From Sphagnum magellanicum (taxonomy: Eukaryota > Streptophyta > Sphagnopsida > Sphagnales > Sphagnaceae), in assembly GCA_021904315.1 (NCBI GenBank), contig CM038918.1, positions 7,827,349 to 7,891,348 on the forward strand: a stretch of DNA of 64,000 bases. The letters are read 5' to 3'. Below are positions 50,806 through 61,031 of the stretch, piece after piece. The position numbers and the translations under genes were made by a program. The notes under the pieces are model-generated. The model made no database searches. It saw nothing but the letters and a program-made list of their open reading frames with translations, and had not been told where the DNA came from. Every line of letters begins with the position of its first letter. Positions within the stretch are counted from its first letter, which is position 1.

Positions 50806-50835
50806 AAGTTCTAGGAATGTACATTCCTAGAACTT
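50806..50835. repeat. 30-bp perfect palindrome
   Basis: The fifteen bases AAGTTCTAGGAATGT are followed at once by their exact reverse complement ACATTCCTAGAACTT, with no spacer. A TATAAAA motif lies about 35 bp to the left (50,771). Confidence 0.95.
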
Positions 50836-50969
50836 TTTGCAACTGGATTATCTTGTGCTCATATTTGAGCAGGGGTATCAGAACTGTGCGGCATTGCAAA
50901 TGTGCAATTGTAGTTGTGCACTGGTTGGTGTATAACATGTACAACCTTTCTCCCCCCTCTTCTTTCCTT

Positions 50970-51125
50970 CTCGCCATTATTGCATGTTTTTGGAGAATTT
51001 TTCAGCTTCCCTTCTCACCCATTGCTCCCATGTTTTTGGAGAAATTTTTGGCTTCCCTTCTCACCAGTTGCTGCCATGTTTTTGGAGAAATTTTCAACTT
51101 CCCTTGTCAACCACTGCTGCAACAG
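50970..51125. repeat. Three-copy minisatellite, unit about 55 bp
   Basis: Units share CATGTTTTTGGAGAAATTTT, then CTTCCCTTCTCACC, then TTGCTGC. Starts fall near 50,983, 51,029 and 51,075, and the copies are slightly diverged. Confidence 0.8.
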
Positions 51126-51545
51126 TGATCCATTGAAACCCTTTTTAGCTGCAATTCTTTGTCAACTGATCAGTTAATATAGCTGGATATTCTCATTTCA
51201 TTGTGCCCGATATTTGCCTTGCTGTGATCAGTCCCATGATTTATGCAAGTGGAGTTCTATGATGCAGAATTACTCAGTTTCTGGATTCTGCCTGCATCAC
51301 ACAGCTGTATTAGTTAGCTGATTCATGATCTCTCTTCGTTGGCAAGATTGAAAAGTTTTTAAGTACCTTTTCTGTTTTGCTTCCCATCTCTTCCTTTTTC
51401 TCATCATTGCTTTTCTCGAAGTCGTTACTAAGTTGAGGCTGTGTGGGTCCAATACTTCAAAGCACTATAGATACAAGTTTTTGCATTCAGTGAGCACTAG
51501 GTGTGTATTGAGTTTGAGCTCTGATGCTGCTTGTGCTCCTTGCAG

Positions 51546-52046
51546 CAACAACATCAGGAGGAAAATCAGCACATCAACACAAACTTGGAGATGATGGATT
51601 CCAGCATGGACATGGAGAGGATTGGTCCAGGATTTGATTTACCACTTTTTGTTTCACATGGGACTAGAGCCTTCCAATCCTAATTTTTGCACTTCAGCCA
51701 TTCTAGAGATGAAATTAGGAGTTTCCTTGTGAGGTACTTCTCTGACAACATTGTCAGGGATGTTCTTACAAACTACTCGCATGCAGAGGAGTCTACTTTT
51801 GGAGTGAAGTATTTTCTTGGAGGTGGGTTAGGGGTCAAGTTAAGTGTATTAGCAGATGTGGGAGACAGTCCTCAGTCTGGTATTGATAGAGGCAAGTGGA
51901 CACCTGTTGTTAGTAGATGACAGCCTATTCATTCAGCATTAGATGTTGTGAATACAACATCTCAGACACCACATTCTTCACAGAGAGGGTGTAGGGGTGG
52001 CCAGAGAGGTAGACGGGGGAGAGGAGGTCGTGGGTACAGAAAATGA
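51546..52046 (+). pseudogene. Unidentified exon with RGG-rich tail, probably decayed
   Basis: A plausible acceptor (CTCCTTGCAG ending at 51,545) opens one plus-strand frame of 167 codons to a TGA at 52,044. It contains SRDEIRSFLVRYFSDNIVRD, SHAEESTFGVKYFLGGGLG and an arginine/glycine-rich end, RGGQRGRRGRGGRGYRK, of the sort found in RNA-binding proteins. Two in-frame stops (TAA at 51,681, TGA at 51,918) interrupt it. I do not recognise the family. The consistent frame and the RGG ending argue for real coding ancestry, and the stops argue that it is no longer used. It could be the last exon of a gene beginning in the CT-rich leader near 48 kb. Confidence 0.4.
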
Positions 52047-52800
52047 TGTGATGTGATGTGCTCTGGTTCTTTCTGTTGATTGCCCAACTTGAACATGGAT
52101 TTTTTTGTTACCCAAACATAGTCCAATCTGGTGTTTTGACTACACAACGCCTGCCCTCCTCTTAATGTAGTGTAAATGCAGTCCCTTATCTGCAATCTGC
52201 AGTTGTAAGTTTGTGTCTGTCTAGTCTTGATCAACAAGGCACTTATCAATTTGGAGGGCTTGGAGCAATGGACATCCAGTATGGATGATTGCCAGTGCTG
52301 CTCCTGGAGAGTACAAGTATAGCTCTCCAATGAGCCTAGAGAGACAATATACAAAAGGCAACAAATGTAGTCTGCAGTAACGCTCCTCCAATTAGTGTAC
52401 CATGCAAAACTAGAGGCCCCCAATTGCCCCAGCTCGATGCTGCTTCGAGGTAGGTTTTGAAGGGAATGGTGTATGTAGCTGGATTGTGGTCTGCAGCAGC
52501 ATAGACTCGTGATTTGGATGGCTTCTATTTCACATTATTGTGACTAGCGCTGGCGAGATGCTACTGTTTGTGTGAGAGTAGTGTCGGTAGCGTGCAACTG
52601 GCCTATGGAATCATTGACAACACAACAAGGCAGCTCACAAATACCATGATGCCAAGCATGGGTGAAGATGAACTTTCGACAGCCACCAGTACACACATAG
52701 GACCTCAAAATTTGCGGCTGCAGCTGATTCACCGAGCGCCAGTACCTTCAGCGATCCAAAGGCCGAGGAGCCTCACATAAGCCTAGTATCAGTATCATCT

Positions 52801-53872
52801 ATGGAAGGCGAAGGCGATCCTTCTGCGTCTGTTTCTAGTCGTAGTGGGGACATGATGCAGGAAAGGAGCAAGTTTGAAAGCAATATCGAGACTGAAATTG
52901 AATCTTCCAAAATCGATTGGAGTGAGCTACAATCAAGATGCGAGGATGATGGAACGCAAGTTGTAAAGCATTTAGTAATTGATGTAGCCACGAATAGGGA
53001 GATCTTTAAGACTCCGCAAAGACACCCCAAGTGGGGTGACTTCTTTCGTCAATGTCGCTTCGGATGTACAACGGGGCAACAAGACTGCCGAGGGAGCCCA
53101 GGCTGAATTCTTTGAAGCGATAGGTTCATATGGTGAACCTTGTTTGTGGAAGGTGTTCATGCAGGGATCTTCCCTGCAGGACCTGCAGAAGCAATGGCTC
53201 CATGGAATGCTTGAAAACGTTGAACAGGGGTTTCCTTGCGCGACTTGCAGGAGCGATGGCCCCGTGGAAAGCTTGAAAATCGAAGCAGTTGCTATTCTAA
53301 GAAAAATGTTTGTTTCATAACGGGTGGGCTTTTGTTGGACGATGCAAGATTCGCTTTTCAGCTCCCGAAATATTGGGTTGATCTACGCAAGCTCATCAAT
53401 ATGATGATGCAACAAACCAAAAACCAAGGCCCAACTCTCACAAAAACGAGTGGTCACACTGATCATGTGGGAGATTGCAAGGGGGATGCGAAATCTGCAC
53501 AGGGACAAGATTCTTCACCAAGACCTCAAATCATGCAACATTCTCATTGACAATCGGGGCATAATAAATGATGCCCTCCTTCATGCAGAAACTGACAACA
53601 AGTTCTTTTTCTGTGAGGTTGTAGATTTTGAATGTTCCATTGGTGTTGTGGGCACGGGTTTTTGGCGAGCTCCTGAGATTTTGCTTGCTGTACAAAATGG
53701 CAACATCAGATCCAATACCTTCACCAACATGGCAGATGTTTATAGTTATGCCATGACCTGCTATGAAGTTCTTACGGGATATGTATCCCTTTTGAAGGTC
53801 ATCCAAGGTCTGCCTACTCCAGGGTTCTTAGTGGAAAGAGACCAAAGATGCCAGACTATATTGATCCTTTGA
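52801..53872 (+). pseudogene. Plant Ser/Thr protein kinase-like gene, decayed
   Basis: Pieces of one kinase can be read on the plus strand in shifting frames. They are a leader MEGEGDPSASVSSRSGDMM with SKIDWSEL, then HPKWGDFFRQ, then AEFFEAIGSYGEPCLWKVF, then FAFQLPKYWVDLRKLI. The catalytic loop is LHQDLKSCNILI (HRDLK in active relatives) and the activation segment is VVDFECSIGVVGTGFWRAPEI, with DFE in place of DFG and WRAPEI as the APE motif. VYSYAMTCYEVLTG completes subdomain IX. The usual glycine-rich loop is not clear. At least three frame changes are needed across about 1.07 kb, and a segment of about 62 bp is tandemly duplicated at 53,162-53,286. The family name is not certain; the ECSxGVVGTGFxRAPEI signature is what I recognise from plant kinases of this group. 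Confidence 0.7.
53162..53286. repeat. Tandem duplication of about 62 bp inside the kinase pseudogene
   Basis: CAGGGATCTTCC followed by GACCTGCAG, GCAATGG, CCATGGAATGCTTGAAAA (from 53,162) recurs as CAGGGGTTTCC, GACTTGCAG, GCGATGG, CCGTGGAAAGCTTGAAAA (from 53,225). Both encode a (R/Q)DLQ..W..G.LEN-like segment, but not in the same frame of the surrounding sequence. Confidence 0.75.
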
Positions 53873-53879
53873 CAGGGGC

Positions 53880-56440
53880 GTTGCTGGCTCAATGTTGGCA
53901 TCCTAACAACTTACAAATGTTCATTTCAATGTGCAAATATTGTTTAAGAACACCAGCAAACTAGATGCAAAAGATAAACAAAGAACAAGCATAATATGTA
54001 GTTGGAGGTATTGGAGCAAAATAAGAAAAAACTTCAAAGGATACAACATTGCAAACAAAAGAGAAACTAGAGACGAAATGAAGGACTTCAAAAGACCTTG
54101 CACATCTTGGTAGCTTTGCAATGAGAAACATCACTTGACTATTGAATGAGTATTGCAATGAGAAGTATCACTCAATGAGTATCAAGGTGTTGAAAGAATG
54201 CTGCATTGATGAGTATCAAGGTGTTGAAAGAATGTTGCATTTGAATGAGTATCAAGGTGCTGAAAGAATGTTACAAGATTCAAACACATTTTCACAAGTG
54301 TGAGAAAGTGAGTTTCAACACCCCTAAGTGGTTTTCCCATTTTAATACTAGTTGGCATCTCATTGTGTTTTGAATTTTTAGGATAAAAATGCATATAATA
54401 AACAATGTTCAAATTGGGCATTCTTTAAACCATTGGAAAGATCTTGAAGTGCAAATATTGGAAATGAGCTCATATTGTTCATTTGAATGTTTGAAGTTCA
54501 AATTATGAACAAAAGAAAGGCTAGGAATCAAATTGACAATTTGATTCCTTATCATTCAAACCCAAGAAATAGGGGTCAAATGTCTTTGAAATAGAACATG
54601 TGATATAATGTTATGAAGTTCTCTTCAAAGGCTAAAGGTTTTCTTCATAAAACTTTTCAATCTAAACTCATATACAAAAAATTATAAGCTTGCAAAATTG
54701 AGGGATTCGCAACTTAGCAAGATTAGGAATGTATGTGACTTTTAGGAGTCCCCAAATTTTTTGCCATTTTGATGAAACCCACCACTAATCTCAATGTATA
54801 CTAAAAGGAATATAATGGTGAACTTTACCAACTTTGCCCCATGGTGTGTTTTGTGAATTGAGTTACTCATAGCTTGTTTCTATGCCATTTTGGCTCCAAA
54901 TTGTAATAATTGTTCTTTTTCTTGGTTTGTGCAAATTGATTTCACTTTAAACTTTTTACTTGCAAATCCATCCACATCCCAATCCTTAAGTTCCTTTGTT
55001 TTATTTCTTTGTGAAAATTAAGGAGTGCACCTTGTGTTTGCATTGGACATTACAAAACTATGAATCAATAGTTTTATTACTTTAATACCAATTCACAAAC
55101 CTAGGGATGCATTAATAACAAGCACAATTTTTAAAAACATACTAGTTATTAAACAAATACTAAGCAAGATAATTGATTTAAAAATAAAAAATAGCAAAAT
55201 AATCTAACACAAATTAAGAATTTTAAAAAATGAAAAATGGAACTCAAGGAATTCATGGTGTTTTGCTTAAGGTAGGAGCTATCTTCAACAAGGCATGTGC
55301 CTTGCCCTTATTTCTAGGTGCCCTAAACCTTAAACTTTATTTAACCTAGAGCCTAGAACATAACCTTAGAGGCTAAAACCTAACCATATTTAAACTAAAC
55401 CTTAACCTTAAAAATTGAAACCAAAGGTTAAAAGCTTAACCCAAGTTTAGGCACAATCTTACATGAAATATGTCAATTTTTAGTCATGGCAATTCAATCC
55501 TAGGACCTACAAGAAAATTATTGGTTTTTTCAAATGATGGTTCAATCAATTGTTAATATTTGCTTGTTTAAAAAAAAAAAGGGGTCAAATCTATTGGCTT
55601 AAAAAAAAAAGATTAGGATGGAAATTAGAGAATTGGCAAAAAAACAAATTAGGATGAAATTTAAAGCTTATGTAGCACATTGAGTTTGGTGTTGCTAACT
55701 TAGTCCACAACTTCAATTTTAAATCATTTTAATAAAGGAAAAGTGAATGAAATCCCAACATTAAATACCACGAAGAGCTAAAAGAAAGCAACTTGTGAAA
55801 AAAATGCATTGAAAAATACATATTAACAATGGTAGTTGATAATACAAACTCAAGAGGAAAGACCTTTTATAAGTTCAAAAAATCAACATGGTTTGCTATG
55901 TCCCATCACCATCCCATAATTATCGTTGTACGATACCAATCAAATTGCAAAATGTATAATTGGTTGGCACAAATCTTTTATGGAACCAGTAACAAAGAGT
56001 CTATTCCAATCTAAATAGTTATATGCATGAAAGTTCTTTTGTTTCCAAGGCACATATTAGTATAGGTGTGTATTCATCCTTCTTATTTATTAGTTGAAAG
56101 TGCACCCAAAGTTTTGTTTTTGGTTGTGGAAAGGAGTCATTTTCATTGGCCATCACAGTTTTCTTTTGAAACATTAGGCATTTCACAATATAAACATAGA
56201 GGTGATTCCCTTTGGCCCTATCCCCTCCCCCCTTTATCAAGATTATTATTTTGTGAGCTTGAAAGCATGAGGGCTCGAAGGAATATTGACATACATATTC
56301 ATTAAATGTCGACAAAAATTTTAATATAATATTTATTTTCACCATTGTCATATTCTTAACATGTAAGTCAAATTTTGAGTGGAATGTACACACCATGTGG
56401 ACATAGTATCTGATGACATGTGACAAAATATTTTGCCATG
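53880..56440. other. Intergenic DNA, no gene recognised
   Basis: AT-rich throughout. A three-copy short tandem repeat lies at 54,170-54,275 and is listed separately. The sequence around 55,310-55,460 is rich in ACCTTAAACC-like words. No domains were seen. Confidence 0.5.
54170..54275. repeat. Three-copy tandem repeat, unit about 35-40 bp
   Basis: GAGTATCAAGGTGTTGAAAG followed by AATG(C/T)TGCATT recurs three times, the last as GGTGCTGAAAG with AATGTTACA. Confidence 0.8.
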
Positions 56441-56449
56441 TCATTGTTC

Positions 56450-58240
56450 ATAACATAGGTCAATCCTACTAAACATTTTGGCTCCTGAAAGTTGATCAAA
56501 CAAGTCATCAATTTGAGGCAATGGGTATCAATTTTTCACCGTCACCTTGTTGAGGGCTCTACAATCCACACACATCCTCAAAGTTGCATCCTTTTTGTGA
56601 ACAAAAAACACAAGAACCCCATATGGTGACTTGTTAGGCTTGATGTATCCCTTTGTGAAGAGTTCTTCAAGTTGAACCTTAAGCTCTTTCAACTCCTCAT
56701 GATTAATTCGATAGGGGGGCTTGGCGGGAGGTGCCACTCTCGGCATCACCTCGATTGCATGGTCAACTTGTCTTCTCGGGGGCAACTCATCGGGTAATTC
56801 TTCGGGCATCACATCCGAGAATTCCTCTAACATTTGCTTGATGCACTTGTGGAGGCTCACCACCTTGGTGGCCTCCTTTCGTTCAAACTCATTTAACACT
56901 CACATCACACACAACATGCCATAGCCTCCCACACATTCTTTTTCCAAGGCCTTTCCCAACATCAAGTGGATGGTGGTCCCACCCACACTAGGCACTTCAT
57001 GCGCCTTCACTCACACAATCCCATTTTTGGATGGGATCCTCACTAACCTATTGTTCCCTTCTATGAGCACATTGTTACGGGTGATGAATTCCATTCCCAA
57101 AATGCAATCCATTCCCCCTAAGGTGGAAACTAACAAGTCCACCTTACCTTTCCAATTCCCCAATTGGAGGGGCACATTTTTTGCTTGTAACTTGGTGGGA
57201 TGGGGGATCCCATCCGCAAAGTACACTTTGATGGGTGCCTTGAGCTCCTCCAACAGGAACTCCATTTTTTCAGCATTTTCTTGGGTTATGAAGTTATGGG
57301 AAACCCCTTTTTCCAAAAGACATAACACTTCTCGCTTAGAAACCTTTCCCTTTAAGAAAATAAGGCAATTACATTCACCTTGGGTTAAGTTGGCGATAAG
57401 GGCAATTACCTTAGAAGCCCCATTCCCCGATTTGGGTTTGGGGCAATCCTTGGAGTAATGCCCCACTTCATTGCAATTGAAACACGTTCCTTTGAGTTTC
57501 CCACTAGCATCCCCCTTGGGTTAGCTCCCTTTGAAAGGAGCCCCTTTCTCGACAAAATTTCTTTTGGGTTTGAAACCCGAACCTTGGAATTGTTTAGGTT
57601 TTTCCTTCGTTGGCCTTCCTTGTCTTCAGTTCCATTTCCTTTCATGGCATCCCTTCTTGTGAGGGAACTTGCTATCCCTTTTAAATCCAAACTTTTCACC
57701 TCGTTCCACATCCGAAAAACCTTCCACTTTCATGATGGCTTCGGGTAGTGAGGTGGGCCAATTCTCTTCAAGCTTGCGTTTGGCCCAAGTTGGAAGCCCT
57801 ATCATAAAGTGGCACACCTGGTCTAACTCATACATATGCCTAATTTCAAGCATGAGTTCGGAATAAGCCTTCACATATTGATGCAAATTGTCATTGTTTA
57901 CATTCACAAGGTCACGAAGTTTACACCTTGAAATGTAGTCGGAATTTTTAGGGATGAACTCTGACTTAATACGTTCCTTGAAAAATTCCCATGTGTAGCC
58001 ATGGGTCTTCCCTTCCTTTTGCTTCACCGTCCTCCACTGTCGCAACCCCACTTTGAGGGAAGTGTGAGGTCGCCACTCACACTCCCGAAAATGGGACTTG
58101 GGAGACCTTCGGGACTTCTGAAAATTTAAAATGCAATCGCAGGGGTCAAAACACCTCGCCTTGAGGTGTTTTTTATATCGTTGGAAGGTCTTGAAGTGTA
58201 CATGTCCAAAATGGCCTTGCATCAGCCATTTGGACATCTA
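56450..58240 (-). mobile_element. Ty3/gypsy retrotransposon relic (gag to RT)
   Basis: Minus-strand translation shows gypsy parts in order. A gag segment has YTWEFFKERIKSEFIPK and FMIGLPTWAKRKLEE (about 58,000-57,650). A CCHC knuckle follows, GHYSKDCPKP being its end (about 57,470-57,430). The retroviral-type protease region contains GMDCILGMEFI (about 57,400-57,050). The N-terminal reverse transcriptase has [34 protein letters not shown] and [10 protein letters not shown], then YPLPQIDDLFDQL (about 56,800-56,450). Later domains are not seen. It is a fossil with several breaks. The likely LTR lies at 58,240-59,155. Confidence 0.88.
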
Positions 58241-59155
58241 CAACACAAGTTATGGTCGAAAGAAGGGCCGAAAGTCAAACTGCCAGTTTGACTCCCGACC
58301 ACTAAAAGTTGGGAATCAACCTGCTCCTGGTGTCTGTAGGTGAAATGCAACACATTGTTGGAAATTTTTCGAAGAGAGCTACAACTTTGCTTCAGACTTC
58401 ATCCCAATCGGAGGTCGGGGTGAGAAGTTATGAATGTTTGAAATCCTAGGAGTCCAAACTGGGCCAATTTCAAGACTCCACTTTGGGAGTCTCAGGAAAA
58501 AGAGCCATTTAGATGCAAATGCGACGGAGAATCGTAAAGAATACTATATGGGGAAAGGTGGTGGCTTCCTTCGAGTCCAAGCCGTGGTGAGTCAAATGAG
58601 TCCAAGGTTGCCCGTGGCTTGTCCCAACACCAAAAAGGTGCAGAATGAGTTCTAACCAACTTGTTGGTTGGATTTGGATGCAAGACTGAATAATTAAGTA
58701 GCTTGTCCCTCTTCCTAGTCTAATCCCGAAGCTTTCAGCATGCCCCCTCTACCCCCATTTAGTGCTGGGAGCTGGGAGCGGCACCAAGTTTTAACTACTT
58801 CCGCAATTTGACATAGTTGGACCCCTTTTTGGGTCGAACAAGGAACTTGGGAGTGCGTCATGATGTGACTCCCGGGCTTGTTCTTGGCATGCACCCTTGC
58901 AACCTTTTTGCCTTAACTCCCGGGCTTCCTTTTGGCCCGCAACCTTATAACCCTTTTTGTTTTAATCATGAGCCCAAAGCTAGGGTTGCGACACTCACAC
59001 TTTCTCACACTTTCGGGAGTATGTGATGTGACTCTCGAACTTCTTCTTAGCTCGCACCCTTGCAACCTCTTTGCCTTGACCCTCAAGCTTCCTCTTGGCT
59101 CGTAACCTTGGAACCCCTTTGCCTTGGTTGCAAGCCCAAAGCTAGGGTTGCGACA
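58240..59155 (-). repeat. Probable LTR and leader of the gypsy relic
   Basis: On the minus strand, TGTCGCAACCCTAGC, a typical gypsy LTR beginning, occurs at 59,155 and again at 58,993. The second starts a near repeat of the first about 160 bp. Upstream of gag, TGGCGACC near 58,072 resembles the start of a gypsy-type primer-binding site. The far side of the element and a second LTR were not found, so the boundaries are provisional. The right end abuts the upstream flank of the DELLA-type gene. Confidence 0.45.
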
Positions 59156-59318
59156 TGTACTGTAACATGAACCTAAATTCCTGGTAGGAGTTGTATTGGA
59201 TGACGGTGGTGCTGTAGATGCTTTGAAAGGCAGAAGCTGAAGCTGCAATTGTAATAGCATGATTGGATCCTGAAATTTGAGTAGCAAGAGCTGGGACAGG
59301 GGAGGAAGTGGTGGAGTG

Positions 59319-61031
59319 ATGGTGAATGAAGGGCAGCAACATAACAGGAACTATAATGAGTATATTGGTATTGTGCACTCAAATCATCAGTTGGCCATGG
59401 CCCAAAGATTGGAGCAGCTGGAAATAGTGTTGACTGCTGCTGCAACACAAGAGGCAAGCATTGCACATAGTTCATCTGATGGGTCCATGGCATTGAATTC
59501 ATCAGATCTTTCGGGTTGGATTGAGGGCATGATTGAGGAGCTGACAGTTGCGAACAATGTGCCTACACAGAGGAGTAGTCCCTTTACAGCTGATTCTCCT
59601 TACAACAACAATACAGTGGAAGGAAGCTCCACTAGCCTAGACTCTTTCTTGGATACAACTCACCTTCTCAAGTACCACCATTACATTACTAGGAAGCTCT
59701 CTTGGATAATGGTTCAGCAGTACTGGCCTGCCTTGTGCAACAACTTCATACCCTGCATCCTCTAAGTCCTGCAGCGTGCTCCTCCACCAACAAAGTACTG
59801 ACTCTAGTTCTGAAACTCATGTGCTGCCCATGATGGAGAGCAGGAATCATCAAAGGCCGCAGGTGAATGAGGATGAGCAGGAAGACAATGGAGTGCAGCT
59901 AGTTCACTCTCTGCTTGCATGTGCAGAGGCAGTGCAGCATGGTGATCTTGTGAGGGCAGAAGAGACTGTGCGCCACATCCAGCTGCTGGCATCACCTCCA
60001 GGACCATGGGCAAGGTGGCTGCTCATTTTATTAAAGCGCTTACTCGTCGCATATATGGTGGCACTTCCTCCTCTCAGGATAGTAGCAGTTGCAATGTTGT
60101 TGTCGGCTATGAGTCTAACAATTATCTCTTGGAATTGCTGCATTTCCAATACTATGAGACTTGTCCTTATCTCAAATTTGCACATTTCACTTCCAATCAG
60201 GCAATCTTGGAGGCCTTTGAAGGTGGGAAGCAGGTTCATGTGATTGACTTGAATCTCATGCATGGGTTGCAATGGCCAGCACTCATTCAAGCCCTTGCAC
60301 TTAGACCGGGAGGCCCTCCTTCTTTGCGCCTCACTGGCATTGGGCCTCCTCAGGCAGGTGGCAATAATGGGTTGCAGGAGATTGGGATGAAGCTGGCGCA
60401 ATTGGCAGCGTCAGTGAACATAGAGTTTGATTTTCGGGGTGTTGTGGCCTTGAAGCTGAATGAGGTTAAGCCTTGGATGCTGCAAGTGCTGCCAGGCGAG
60501 GTCGTTGCTGTCAACTCAGTGTTGCAGCTGCATCAACTTCTCAACTCTGATGGAGGACCTGTGCTGGCTATTGATGAGGTTCTGCACTCCGTCCTTGGTC
60601 TCAAGCCTAAGATTGTTACTGTTGTGGAGCATGAAGCAAACCACAATGTATCTGGGTTCCTGGACAGGTTCACTGAGGCCTTGCATTACTATTCCACTAT
60701 GTTTGATTCTTTGGAAGCTTGCAACCTGCAACCTCAAAGCAGTGAGCAACTTCTTGCTGAGATGTATCTCGGACAGGAGATCTGCAACATCATAGCTTGT
60801 GAGGGTGTTGCTAGGGTTGAGCGACATGAGAATCTGGAGCAATGGTGACAACGAATTGCAAAAGCCAGTTTTTGACCTTTGCAGTTGGGCTCGACTGCAT
60901 TGAAGCCGGCCAAATTGCTGCTTTCTCTGTTTCTAGGAGATGGATACCGAGTGGAAGAAAACAATGGTTGCGTCACTTTGGGTTGGCATACACGCCCACT
61001 CATTGCATTCTCAGCCTGGCAATGTGCATGA
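59319..61031 (+). pseudogene. DELLA-type GRAS transcriptional regulator, decayed gene copy
   Basis: DELLA proteins repress growth until gibberellin and GID1 trigger their destruction. The sequence, intronless as is usual, contains the N-terminal motif AMAQRLEQLE and SSDLSGWIEGMIEEL (LEQLE and VHYNP-region relatives). It then has the GRAS landmarks VQLVHSLLACAEAVQ, GKVAAHFIKALTRRIYG, VHVIDLNLMHGLQWPALIQA, LRLTGIGPP, RVERHENLEQW and the SAW end [18 protein letters not shown]. Just before AMAQRLEQLE, where DELLAVLGYKVRS normally lies, it reads NEYIGIVHSNHQ, so the degron is changed. The frame shifts between about 59,640 and 59,775 and again near 59,995 (one base short before ATGGGCAAG). TGA codons at 60,846 and 60,873 interrupt the last 60 codons. 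The family usually has 500-620 residues, and this copy spans about 570 codons. It is not functional as it stands. Confidence 0.88.

Noticed and set aside
51962-52423. 153-codon minus-strand open frame
   Set aside because: It is antisense to the RGG-tailed frame, and its proline-rich C-terminus is simply the reverse reading of the arginine/glycine codons.
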